Made by a program: the position numbers and the translations under genes
Shown: in pieces, positions 6,621 to 14,285 of the stretch
How positions within the stretch are numbered: the stretch's first letter is position 1
Layout: every line of letters starts with the position of its first letter
Notes under the pieces: model-generated
Told to the model about the DNA's origin: nothing
Database searches by the model: none
The model's input: the letters and a program-made list of their open reading frames with translations, nothing else
Assembly: GCA_024234995.1 (NCBI GenBank)
Contig: JACKNF010000030.1
Coordinates: 1-18,129 of the forward strand
Origin: Gammaproteobacteria bacterium
Lineage (GTDB): Bacteria; Pseudomonadota; Gammaproteobacteria; Competibacterales; Competibacteraceae
Direction of reading: 5' to 3'
DNA length: 18,129 nucleotides

Positions 6621-8408
6621 CACCGTTGGCGAATTCCTAGCTCCCTCTCTTGCCAGGATTTTGCGTGAAGGTCATGATCGAGTCTTCCTGGTAATCGACA
6701 CCCTCTGGCAGATTCGTCATGTCCTTGCATCCGCACCTGCATTTCCCAATTCCGGAAGAAACCCGGCGCATAGCCCAAGCTGCTTTTCCCAAAGGAACGC
6801 TTTGCCTTCAAATGGGTGACCACCTCGGCACGCTCTATCAAGATCAGCAGTTCGCGTCACTGTTTCCCACACGAGGGCAGCCCGCTGAAGCACCCGCCCG
6901 GTTGGCGCTGATCACGGTATTGCAGTTTGTCGAAGGGCTTTCCGACCGCCAAGCGGCCGACGCGGTGCGAGGGCGGATCGACTGGAAGTATGTGCTTGCT
7001 CTGGACTTGACCGATCCTGGCTTCGACTTCAGTGTGTTGTGTGAATTTCGCGCGCGGTTACTGGCGGGCGAAGCTGAGATGCTGCTGCTCGATACGCTGC
7101 TGATGCGGCTTCAGGAATTGGGTCTGCTCAAGACACGGGGCCGGCAGCGGACGGATTCCACCCAGGTGCTCGCCGCCGTGCGGGTGCTCAACCGGCTCGA
7201 ACGAGTAGGAGAAACGCTGCGAGCGACTTTGAACAGTCTTGCGGTCGTTGCTCCAGAGTGGATTCAGAGCGTAATCCCCGCGATCTGGTACGAACGCTAC
7301 GGTCGACGGGTCGAAAACTACCATTTGCCCAAGGCCGAAGCGGCTCGTCAGGAACGGGCGGCGATCATCGGCGCGGATGGGCAGCATCTGCTAGACGCGA
7401 TCGACGCCGCCACCGATCAGCCTTGGTTGGTGGCGGTGCCAGCCGCCCAACGGCTCCGCCAGGTCTGGGCGGAACAGTACATCAAAGACGGGGCGCAACT
7501 CCGCTGGCGAACCGCTGAAGAAATGCCGGCCCCGGCCACGTTGATTGCATCCCCTTACGACCCCGAGGCACGCTATAGCAGCAAGCGTTCGGTAGAGTGG
7601 GTGGGCTACAAGGTCCACTTCACCGAGACCTGCGATCCTGAGAGGCCGCATCTGATCGTCAATGTCGAAACCACACCGGCCACGACGCCCGACGATCACA
7701 TGATCGCCATCGTCCACACAGCCTTGGCACAACAAGGCCGGCTGCCAGCCAAGCATTTGGTCGACAAGGGTTATACCGATGCGCGGGTCCTGCTCGAGAG
7801 CCAAAAAGACTATCAGGTGACGATCATAGGGCCCATGGCGGATGATCCCAGCTGGCAAGCCCGTACCGGTACGGGCTTCGACAAAGCGCGGTTCCATGTG
7901 GACTGGGAGCGGCAAGTAGTCACCTGCCCGGCCGGCAAGCACAGCATTTCCTGGTTACCGAACACCTACCCCAAAAACGGGATGGTCTGGGAAGCCCGCT
8001 TTTCTCGCCAGGATTGCACACCTTGCCCATTTCGCAGCCAGTGTACCCGTGCCAAGGTGGAACCTCGGATCATTGGGCTGCAGGAGCAAGAACAGTATGA
8101 GGTTCTGCAAGCCGCCTGCCAACAGCAAACCCCCGAACACTTCCGGGAGCAATACGCAGCGCGGGCTGGCATTGAAGCCACTCATGCGCAGGCGATCCGG
8201 CGCTGTGGACTCCGCCGCTCGCGTTATATCGGCCTGTCTAAAACCCACCTTCAGCATGTCATCACAGCCGTCGCCTTGAACCTACTCCGGCTCGGCGACG
8301 GGTGGAATGAAATCCCCTTGGCACCCACCCGCTGTTCACGATTCGCCGCCCTCAAACCATCCGCCCTGGCTGCCTGAAAATGGGATTGATGAATTCGCCA
8401 ACGGTGTC
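6619..8408 (+). mobile_element. Complete IS1182-family insertion sequence (1790 bp)
   Basis: Perfect 18-bp inverted ends: GACACCGTTGGCGAATTC at 6619-6636 and its complement at 8391-8408. Partial matching continues inward (TCCC on both sides). The element is flanked by AACGTT at 6613-6618 and 8409-8414, read as a target duplication of up to 6 bp; because the hexamer is itself palindromic, the exact size is ambiguous. It carries a single intact transposase gene, so this copy may still be mobile. Confidence 0.92.
6719..8377 (+). CDS. IS1182-family DDE transposase (intact)
   Basis: A 552-residue transposase that should cut and join the 18-bp ends of its element. The predicted catalytic triad is D146 (RQRTDSTQVLAAV), D349 (KHLVDKGYTDA) and E486 (ARAGIEATHAQAIRRCGLRRSRYIG), the last within the family's conserved C-terminal signature. 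A zinc-like CxxC...C cluster (DCTPCPFRSQC, 432-442) precedes it, as usual in IS1182 and related IS4-superfamily enzymes. No frameshift or internal stop occurs. The ribosome-binding site is weak (GGCAGA about 8 bases before ATG 6719). That could keep expression low, as is common for transposases. Confidence 0.95.
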   Translation: MSLHPHLHFPIPEETRRIAQAAFPKGTLCLQMGDHLGTLYQDQQFASLFPTRGQPAEAPARLALITVLQFVEGLSDRQAADAVRGRIDWKYVLALDLTDPGFDFSVLCEFRARLLAGEAEMLLLDTLLMRLQELGLLKTRGRQRTDSTQVLAAVRVLNRLERVGETLRATLNSLAVVAPEWIQSVIPAIWYERYGRRVENYHLPKAEAARQERAAIIGADGQHLLDAIDAATDQPWLVAVPAAQRLRQVWAEQYIKDGAQLRWRTAEEMPAPATLIASPYDPEARYSSKRSVEWVGYKVHFTETCDPERPHLIVNVETTPATTPDDHMIAIVHTALAQQGRLPAKHLVDKGYTDARVLLESQKDYQVTIIGPMADDPSWQARTGTGFDKARFHVDWERQVVTCPAGKHSISWLPNTYPKNGMVWEARFSRQDCTPCPFRSQCTRAKVEPRIIGLQEQEQYEVLQAACQQQTPEHFREQYAARAGIEATHAQAIRRCGLRRSRYIGLSKTHLQHVITAVALNLLRLGDGWNEIPLAPTRCSRFAALKPSALAA

Positions 8409-8414
8409 AACGTT

Positions 8415-8683
8415 CGTGTCATCAGGGGCAGTGCCAATAGGGTTCATTCCAGCATGGATGTTGTCAGGGATAATAGACTTCCTAGTGACAAATAGGGTGT
8501 CCACCCTGTTAACTAATAAAATAATTTAAAAATCATTGTATTAAAAGCTTATCGATCACTGCCAAATAGGCTTTAGTCTATTTGGCATCTCACCCTACGT
8601 GAGGGTTACAAAAGACGATAGTTTTCTAATACAAATTATTAATAATAATAATTTTATCTTGTTTTTTTGCCCTTCATGACACG
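8415..8683. mobile_element. MITE-like non-autonomous element (269 bp)
   Basis: The ends are CGTGTCATCAGGGGC at 8415-8429 and, on the other strand, CGTGTCATGAAGGGC at 8669-8683, matching at 13 of 15. AACGTT flanks both sides (8409-8414 and 8684-8689), the same hexamer that flanks the IS1182 element to its left. It encodes no transposase, and its body is AT-rich. Inside are the hairpins AGGGTG-TC-CACCCT (8494-8507) and GCCAAATAG-N8-CTATTTGGC (8561-8586). These traits fit a miniature inverted-repeat element moved by a transposase encoded elsewhere. Its ends differ from the IS1182 ends apart from GACAC/GTGTC, so the parent family is unknown. Alternatively it is a remnant of a larger element. Confidence 0.6.
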
Positions 8684-8700
8684 AACGTTGGTTTAGGGCC
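8684..8700 (-). repeat. Right half of the split 28-bp palindromic insertion site
   Basis: AACGTTGGTTTAGGGCC, the reverse complement of 6602-6618. It borders the open frame that leads into the TPR protein gene (no stop from 8697 onward), so the palindrome marks the point where that gene was probably cut. Confidence 0.8.
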
Positions 8701-8764
8701 CGGTAGCAGCAACTTCAGACTCTTTAAGTTTCGACAGGTACCCCTATCATGACCCTTCAGCCGA

Positions 8765-8781
8765 TAACTTTCCAAGTCGTG
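8765..8781 (+). repeat. 17-bp direct repeat, copy 1
   Basis: TAACTTTCCAAGTCGTG is found again, identical and in the same orientation, at 10728-10744. The copies sit just before the TPR gene start and just before the phosphofructokinase gene start, so they bracket the TPR gene and its terminator. A chance match this long in 18 kb is unlikely. It may mark a past duplication or recombination. Confidence 0.7.
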
Positions 8782-8795
8782 AAAAGACTCTAGCG

Positions 8796-10598
8796 ATGGT
8801 CGCGGGACCGCCGAGCGACCAGGCAAAATCCCAGGCACTGGATGAATTGCAGCGCTTGGCGGCCAGGAGCAAGGACTGGAACGAGTTGATCCAACGGGCG
8901 AGTGAACTGGTCCGGCTAGGCCAGTATGGAAGGCTACGGGCGGATGAAACCTATCAGAACCGGCTCAACGAATTGCGTGAAGCCGCGGCTCAATCCGGTG
9001 CGGGTGCGGCCGAACTCACTGCCCTCGGGCAATACCTGTATGAACAAGCCTTGATCACGGTTGGGGAGGCGGTAGAGCCACACGCACATAATCGGCCCTA
9101 TCGTCCGCAGACCGAAAAGAGCCAGACGCGGGAATTGGCGCAGGCGGAGCAGGCCATCGATCGGGCCTTGACGCTGGACCCCAACCACGTCCAGGCGCTG
9201 GCCTTCAAAGGGGCATGCCGTTTCACGCGTGATCATGAATGGGTGCTGGCGGAGAAATATCTATCCCGCGCCCTGGAGATCGATGACAAGGACCCCGTGA
9301 TCCACAACCTATTCGCCGTCGTCCTGGATTATATCGCCTTTGTCCAGGCGGCCGCAGCAGCGGACCTGCGCTCCGTGGATACCTGGTCCGACGCCCATTA
9401 CATCTACTACCGCTATCCCTCCCAGGCCGAGCTGCGCCGTGCCGATGAGCTGGACGCGCTGGCTCGCCGTCTGTGGAATAAGGCCCGCGCCGCCCTCCAC
9501 AATGCCATCGCCGCTGCGCCATCCACGGCACAGGCGGACTACTACCGTTCCGTCCTGGCTGAAAAGGACCAGGACCTGGAAGGCGCCATCCGCGCGCTCA
9601 AAAAGGCCCTGCAAGCCGATCCCGGCTATTTCGCGGCGGCGCAGCGCCTTAGCACCATCGCCGGCAAGATCGGCCAGACCCGGCTTGCCTACGCGGCACA
9701 GTCCATTGTGACCAACCGGGTGCAGACCTCAGCGGCGCCCCTGCTCAAGCTAGCCTGGATCGAGTTCAACCGCAGTGCTTACGACGCGACCGCCAAGGAC
9801 TTGGAGATCGCCGCCGGACTGGACCCCGCCGATCCGCGGGTCGCTGCCTATCGCGGCGCCGTCGCCCGTGAGCGGGGGCAAAGCAACTTAGCCGGCTCGT
9901 GGTTCCTCAGCGCTGCCGCCCTGGAGGAGGTGCGGCTCGCCAATCTCGGCTTGAAAGTGCGCCAGGACGAAAACGCTCGCTATGAACCGGAAGACGTGGC
10001 ACGCCTGATGGCCTTGTATAACGCCGCGGCCAGCGAGTTGTTGGAACAGGGGCAGCCTGAACGGGTTACCGACCTCATGAACCTCAGCCTGCGACTCCAT
10101 GCGCAGCTATCCCAGCAAGGGCAATACACCCAGATCCCTTCCGGCCTGCTGCCGGAGAGGCAGGACAACCCCGACAAGATTCCCGAGCCGCCCACTCTGG
10201 AGGCATTGGCCGTCTGGTCCGCGGTGCTCGCTGGCCGGGCCAATGTCGCCTTGCAGCAGTTCGACGAGGCTCTGCAGCAGTTCCGTTGGGCCACGGAATT
10301 TGAATCACGCAAGCCGCCCACTTTGGATCAGGGGATGGCCGTGCGCATCCCCGCCCTGTGGGCGAAACTCGGCATGGTGGATTTGGAATTGCAACGAGGC
10401 AATGCCCCGATGGCCTCGCAGATCATGCGCGGCTATGGCCATCCCAATATCGCTACGCGTGAGTTACAGACTGAAGCGGATCGATTGCGAGATCGAATCG
10501 AGGCGGCTGGCTATCGCCCGGGCGGGCAGACACTGACTGACCTGCGTAACAAACTGCAGCGGCAGAACACGCAGGGATTGGGTCAAAAAACCTGGTGA
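8796..10598 (+). CDS. TPR-repeat protein, probably missing its native N-terminus
   Basis: Six hundred residues from ATG 8796. Helical pairs of the TPR type are clear at about residues 113-175 (AEQAIDRALTLDPNHVQALAFKG, then AEKYLSRALEIDDKDPVIHNL), 228-300 (GAIRALKKALQADPGYFAAAQRL) and 314-370 (LEIAAGLDPADPRVAAYRGA). A further one is near 475-500 (LQQFDEALQQFRWATEF). Such proteins are scaffolds for protein assembly; the partner is unknown. There is no signal peptide or membrane segment. No good ribosome-binding site precedes the ATG, while the frame stays open back to 8697 at the edge of the mobile-element palindrome with no ATG, GTG or TTG start. The gene has therefore probably lost its beginning, which may have encoded an export signal. 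A strong terminator follows immediately. Confidence 0.75.
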   Translation: MVAGPPSDQAKSQALDELQRLAARSKDWNELIQRASELVRLGQYGRLRADETYQNRLNELREAAAQSGAGAAELTALGQYLYEQALITVGEAVEPHAHNRPYRPQTEKSQTRELAQAEQAIDRALTLDPNHVQALAFKGACRFTRDHEWVLAEKYLSRALEIDDKDPVIHNLFAVVLDYIAFVQAAAAADLRSVDTWSDAHYIYYRYPSQAELRRADELDALARRLWNKARAALHNAIAAAPSTAQADYYRSVLAEKDQDLEGAIRALKKALQADPGYFAAAQRLSTIAGKIGQTRLAYAAQSIVTNRVQTSAAPLLKLAWIEFNRSAYDATAKDLEIAAGLDPADPRVAAYRGAVARERGQSNLAGSWFLSAAALEEVRLANLGLKVRQDENARYEPEDVARLMALYNAAASELLEQGQPERVTDLMNLSLRLHAQLSQQGQYTQIPSGLLPERQDNPDKIPEPPTLEALAVWSAVLAGRANVALQQFDEALQQFRWATEFESRKPPTLDQGMAVRIPALWAKLGMVDLELQRGNAPMASQIMRGYGHPNIATRELQTEADRLRDRIEAAGYRPGGQTLTDLRNKLQRQNTQGLGQKTW

Positions 10599-10632
10599 GT
10601 AAAAAACCCGCCGCTTACGGCGGGTTTTTTAC
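10599..10632. terminator. Strong bidirectional intrinsic terminator
   Basis: A perfect 15-bp stem, GTAAAAAACCCGCCG / CGGCGGGTTTTTTAC, with a CTTA loop, begins one base after the TPR stop codon. The A-run on one side and the T-run on the other let it work in both directions. Confidence 0.93.
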
Positions 10633-10727
10633 TGGACCCGGCGCTGGCACATTGATATCCACCATTATATGCACCGGATTCCGCCGCGTGCACTGAAACC
10701 CACTGCTGTCGATTCCTCTTCATCCGC

Positions 10728-10744
10728 TAACTTTCCAAGTCGTG
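10728..10744 (+). repeat. 17-bp direct repeat, copy 2
   Basis: Identical to 8765-8781. It lies about 57 bases upstream of the phosphofructokinase start, within the likely promoter region of that gene. Confidence 0.7.
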
Positions 10745-10800
10745 TATATTCCTCGAATTCGACATTCACTCAATATATAAAAGCCCTGGAGTGCAGTGTA

Positions 10801-11922
10801 ATGGCAAAACAAATCGGCATATTAACGGCAGGCGGCGACAGCCCAGGTTTGAATGCGGCCATCCGTGGCGTAGGCAAGGCCACGGATGGCTATTACGGTA
10901 TGCGGATCATTGGTTTTCGTGATGGCTTTAGGGGCCTGGCCGAGAACCGTATCCAACGGCTCGACGGTGATGTCTTATCCGGTATCTTAACGATTGGCGG
11001 CACGATTTTGGGCACCAGTCGTGATAAACCCCACAAAATGACCATCGGCGGCAAGGTCTATGATATGACCGACGCCATTATCGAAAATTATCAGGCCAAT
11101 CATCTCGATGTGTTGGTCTGTCTCGGTGGTGGCGGCACGCAAAAGAATGCGTTGCGCCTGAAGCAGAAAGGCCTGAATATCATTACATTGCCCAAGACCA
11201 TAGATAACGATGTCGCCCTTACCGACGCCACCTTCGGTTTTGATACGGCACTCGGTATTGCCACGGAATCCATCGATCGTTTACATAGCACGGCGCACAG
11301 CCATCATCGCATTATCATTGTTGAAATCATGGGACATCGCGCTGGCTGGCTGGCCCTAGGCGCAGGCATTGCCGGTGGCGCGGATGTGATTTTGTTGCCG
11401 GAATTGCCCTATGACGTGAATGCCGTGGCCGAGGCCATTCGCAACCGGGTGCGTCATGGAAAGAAATTCAGCATCGTCGCCGTGGCTGAAGGAGCCATGC
11501 CGAAAGAATTGGCCAACCAACAGATGGCCGCACAGCGATTGAAGGAGCGTGCCACCACGAAAGAAGAAAAAAACCAGGTTAAGAGTGAACTGGATACGCT
11601 GGAACAACAGCACCGTAATCACGCTCTGCAACTGAGTATTCATCTGGAAGAGTTGACGGGGTTGGAAGCGCGCGTGACCATCCTCGGTTATGTGCAGCGC
11701 GGTGGCGCCCCATCAGCGGCCGATCGCCTGTTGGCCACGCGATTGGGCAGCGCTTGTGCTAACTTCATTAATCAGGATGTTTATGGCGTCATGGTGGCGG
11801 CGCATGGCGACCGGGCGGAACCGGTGCCACTGGAAGACGTGGCCGGTAACCGTAGACCGGTGCCGCTGGATCATCCCTGGATTGAAACTGCCCGCCATGT
11901 CGGCACGAACCTGGGAGATTAA
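10801..11922 (+). CDS. pfkA: 6-phosphofructokinase, PfkA family
   Basis: Phosphorylates fructose 6-phosphate to the 1,6-bisphosphate in glycolysis. Length is 373 residues. The start is ATG 10801, with GGAG at 10788-10791; the longer frame to 10669 has no ribosome-binding site. Family motifs in order: ILTAGGDSPGLNAAIRG (phosphoryl-donor loop), GGTILGTSR, LGGGGTQKNA (108-117), PKTIDNDV with catalytic Asp (TIDND 133-137), EIMGHRAGWLAL (sugar binding), AEGAMPKE and LGYVQRGGAPSAADRLLATRLG. The donor-site motif is GGGGT instead of GGDGS (ATP enzymes) or GGDDT (PPi enzymes). It keeps the Gly linked to ATP use but lacks the metal-binding Asp. A charged insert at about 236-276 (helix-rich, many Lys/Glu) is longer than in the E. 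coli enzyme. Donor specificity is therefore open. Confidence 0.92.
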   Translation: MAKQIGILTAGGDSPGLNAAIRGVGKATDGYYGMRIIGFRDGFRGLAENRIQRLDGDVLSGILTIGGTILGTSRDKPHKMTIGGKVYDMTDAIIENYQANHLDVLVCLGGGGTQKNALRLKQKGLNIITLPKTIDNDVALTDATFGFDTALGIATESIDRLHSTAHSHHRIIIVEIMGHRAGWLALGAGIAGGADVILLPELPYDVNAVAEAIRNRVRHGKKFSIVAVAEGAMPKELANQQMAAQRLKERATTKEEKNQVKSELDTLEQQHRNHALQLSIHLEELTGLEARVTILGYVQRGGAPSAADRLLATRLGSACANFINQDVYGVMVAAHGDRAEPVPLEDVAGNRRPVPLDHPWIETARHVGTNLGD

Positions 11923-12001
11923 CAGCGTCTCATCCGGTAGGGCAGGTTGCATAAGTGGACAACTTGGCAAAGTTTTTTGAAGAAATAGGGTTTGGAGAGG
12001 G

Positions 12002-13138
12002 ATGATGGCCCAGCAAGATGAGCTCACTAAAGATATTATCCGTTCTGAAGCGAGTCTTTGGGTAGGCGCGATCACCACAGGGGTGTTTGTGCTCTTTGGT
12101 AATAGCTGGCTGTCGGATATCTCAAATCCGCTTAAGAGTGCCGCGATCTTCATCTGGCTGTTCGCGGTGATCTTCTGGCTGGCATTCAGTGTTGTTCGCC
12201 ATGCCGATTGCTTGGCGGTGAAGCTCGGCGAGCCCTATGGCACACTGATCCTGACACTCTCTGTGATCGGTATCGAAGCCACGATGATCGCGTCGGTGAT
12301 GCTCACGGGCGAGAATAACCCCACGCTGGCCCGGGATACCATGTTCTCGGTCATTATGATTGTGCTTACGGGCATGCTCGGTCTTACCCTGCTCATTGGC
12401 GGGATACGCCACCATGAGCAGGAATATAACTTCTCCGGAGCGCTCTCTTACCTTGGCGTACTGACCCCGCTCGCGGTACTGAGTCTGGTCGTTCCCCGAT
12501 TTACGCTATCCACACCCGGGGGCAGTGTCTCGACGCTTTTGGGGTTCTTCCTCCTTTTTACGTCGGCCGGGTTATACCTCGTCTTTCTTTTCCTACAAAC
12601 AGGTAGACACAGCGGTTTCTTTAAACAGCCGCAGGGTGAGAATACGCATTCTGTCGACGATCATGGTCATGAGGATCTCGTGGTGCGAACGACGGGCTTC
12701 CACGCGGCTTTCCTGGCCTTATCGATGCTCCCTATTGTCCTGCTCTCAAAGAGCATGGCCAAGATCGTCGACCACGGCATCCATACACTGGGTGCTCCGC
12801 AAGCTCTGGGAGGCTTTCTTATCGCTATTCTGATCCTTTCGCCAGAGGGCATGAGCGCCATCAAAGCCGCGCTTGCCAACCGATTGCAGCGCACCCTCAA
12901 CATTGCCTTGGGTTCGGCTACCTCTACGATTGGAATGACTGTGCCGGTGATTCTCGCCATCAGCCTAATAACCGGCCACCCTCTTGAGCTGGGGTTAGAA
13001 CCCCTGGAAATCGTGCTGCTTGCACTGACGCTCTTGCTGAGTGTCGTCAGCTTCGGAACCGGGCGCACCAATATGCTTCAGGGGGTGGTTCATCTAATCG
13101 TATTTGCTTCCTATGTGGTGCTCATTTTTGACAATTAG
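12002..13138 (+). CDS. chaA: ChaA-type Ca2+/Na+(K+):H+ antiporter
   Basis: An inner-membrane cation/proton antiporter of the CaCA superfamily that exports Ca2+ or monovalent cations in exchange for protons, mainly at alkaline pH. Its 378 residues are close to E. coli ChaA. About 11 hydrophobic segments are visible. The two conserved repeats are GEPYGTLILTLSVIGIEA (76-93), with its conserved Glu, and LSPEGMSAIKAALANRLQRT (279-298) leading into NIALGSATSTIGMTVP. The central loop (201-229) is hydrophilic and rich in His and acidic residues (HSVDDHGHEDL), as in other ChaA proteins. GGAGAGG at 11994-12000 precedes two possible ATGs, 12002 and 12005; the second has slightly better spacing. It lies 79 bp after pfkA on the same strand, so co-transcription is possible. 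Confidence 0.92.
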   Translation: MMAQQDELTKDIIRSEASLWVGAITTGVFVLFGNSWLSDISNPLKSAAIFIWLFAVIFWLAFSVVRHADCLAVKLGEPYGTLILTLSVIGIEATMIASVMLTGENNPTLARDTMFSVIMIVLTGMLGLTLLIGGIRHHEQEYNFSGALSYLGVLTPLAVLSLVVPRFTLSTPGGSVSTLLGFFLLFTSAGLYLVFLFLQTGRHSGFFKQPQGENTHSVDDHGHEDLVVRTTGFHAAFLALSMLPIVLLSKSMAKIVDHGIHTLGAPQALGGFLIAILILSPEGMSAIKAALANRLQRTLNIALGSATSTIGMTVPVILAISLITGHPLELGLEPLEIVLLALTLLLSVVSFGTGRTNMLQGVVHLIVFASYVVLIFDN

Positions 13139-13718
13139 GCTTGTTCGGGCGTCCAACCCCACTCCGAACGGTCGTGAAGTTAACGCACCGCTCATTATCA
13201 GTAGGCGCTCAAAACGATCAGATAGATCCATCGTTTTCGGCATCTACAGCCTGATCCTTCTTACAGCCCTTGTGCAGCAGGCCCATCCAGGCGTGTTATA
13301 CGAATAGGCAGTACCAGACAGTGTAGAGCTTCAAGGATTCTTCGGTGGTCAGCGTGGGGGTCCCCATTGGATTCCCGTAAAGGGCAATCTGCCCATCGTC
13401 CTGCGCGCCCGGTGTGATCACATCCTGACTGGTCGGGCCACCGCCTTGAAGGTCGCTGGTCGAGTGGCGTCGCTTATCAAGACCATCGAAGGAAGGCAGA
13501 CGCCACCCGAACCAGCCCCCTGTCCACTGACACTCCCGATCGGCGTGGTTACTGCTGACCCCATCGGCCGACATTGGCCCGGTTCAATGTGGCTCCATTT
13601 TCGTTCCAAGTCCGCTTTATTTCATATTACTTCATGAAAAACCATCATTTTTGATTTGGCATTACCCTTGCTGCCATCTCGGTATTCAAGACAACCTATC
13701 CCACCCGAGGAGTCCGCG

Positions 13719-13772
13719 ATGCCCTTGCTGCCCCGCGTTTTTCGGTCACCCCAGGAACCCTGGCGACGATGA
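13719..13772 (+). CDS. 17-residue small ORF (leader peptide or IS1182 5' relic)
   Basis: MPLLPRVFRSPQEPWRR starts at ATG 13719, seven bases after GAGGAG, and its TGA falls inside the inverted repeat at 13769-13787. The peptide resembles the start of the IS1182 transposases in this window (MSLQPRAVFQIPEETQR), and a CCCCGCG-TTTTTC stretch is shared at DNA level. It may therefore be the decayed beginning of another IS1182 copy. A genuine leader peptide before a hairpin cannot be excluded. Confidence 0.3.
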   Translation: MPLLPRVFRSPQEPWRR

Positions 13773-13787
13773 GCAAATTTTGCTCAT
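13769..13787. repeat. Perfect 19-bp inverted repeat
   Basis: ATGAGCAAA-T-TTTGCTCAT, two 9-base arms around one base. It could be an operator for the downstream cluster, or a weak hairpin. There is no GC stem plus T-run, so it is unlikely to be an intrinsic terminator. Confidence 0.5.
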
Positions 13788-13928
13788 AATTGAATATCTT
13801 AGTTTCAATAGGTAACTCAGAGATTTCACAGTGATTGAGGAAACACGGACCGATGATTTTTTCGTGGGCTTATGCAATGAGTCCTGCTTGACCGCATCAA
13901 CCTGATGCAACACCGAGGAGATGTGAAG

Positions 13929-14285
13929 ATGACTCCCATGACGCGAGTTGCTTTTTCCGCCACGGCACTGGCCGTAATGACCTCGCTATCCAGCGAGACC
14001 GCCCTGGCCGCTTGCAACGCAACGGTCAATGGACGCCCGATGAGTCCTCAGGAATGCGTGCTGGCCCTCCAAGTCTACAGCCAGGTTGTACCGGGAAACT
14101 ATCGGGTGGACAACCAAGGCAACTGGGTCAATATCAACAACCCTTGGCATCGCGGTAACACTTACCGGGACGCTCAACGTCCGCGCGGCGGCGCCTGGGG
14201 CGGCCAATCCTTGGTCAGCCCGCGCGGCATCTATGACCCGACTGGCGGTTGTGAAGGCGGTAGTTGCGTCAATATCATCGACTAA
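13929..14285 (+). CDS. Small secreted cysteine-containing protein of unknown function
   Basis: A 118-residue protein. The start is ATG 13929, eight bases after GAGGAG (13915-13920); upstream in-frame codons lack such a site. Residues 1-27 are a clear Sec signal peptide ending ETALA with cleavage before ACN. The mature part of about 90 residues has four cysteines (29, 43, 108, 113), likely two disulfides in the periplasm. It contains a tract rich in Asn and Trp (DNQGNWVNINNPWHRGNTYRD), then a Gly-rich linker and the ending GGCEGGSCVNIID. I do not recognise the family. It is the first gene of a same-strand group with a deacetylase, a periplasmic protein and an NlpC/P60-like hydrolase, so a cell-envelope role is the best guess. 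Confidence 0.72.
   Translation: MTPMTRVAFSATALAVMTSLSSETALAACNATVNGRPMSPQECVLALQVYSQVVPGNYRVDNQGNWVNINNPWHRGNTYRDAQRPRGGAWGGQSLVSPRGIYDPTGGCEGGSCVNIID

Larger units (their letters stand above)
13139..13928. other. Gene-poor stretch between chaA and the secreted-protein cluster
   Basis: No convincing gene over about 790 bp. A minus-strand frame at 13296-13574 contains GGWFGWRLPSF, faintly reminiscent of the RLP motif of DUF1566 repeats, but the rest does not fit; at most it is a decayed remnant. At 13719-13772 there is a tiny ORF with a good ribosome-binding site, and at 13769-13787 a perfect inverted repeat (both listed separately). No tRNA is visible. Confidence 0.5.

Noticed and set aside
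7391..7942. 183-codon minus-strand frame opposite the intact IS1182 transposase
   Set aside because: A similar antisense frame lies opposite the related IS1182 copy, as expected from shared coding sequence; no ribosome-binding site or known family.
10669..10800. 44-residue upstream extension of the phosphofructokinase
   Set aside because: The extension is not family-like; the PFK fold starts at MAKQIGILTAGGDSPG, and GGAG precedes that ATG.
13296..13574. 92-codon minus-strand frame with GGWFGWRLPSF
   Set aside because: A faint DUF1566-like motif only; the rest does not fit the domain and no start signal is seen.
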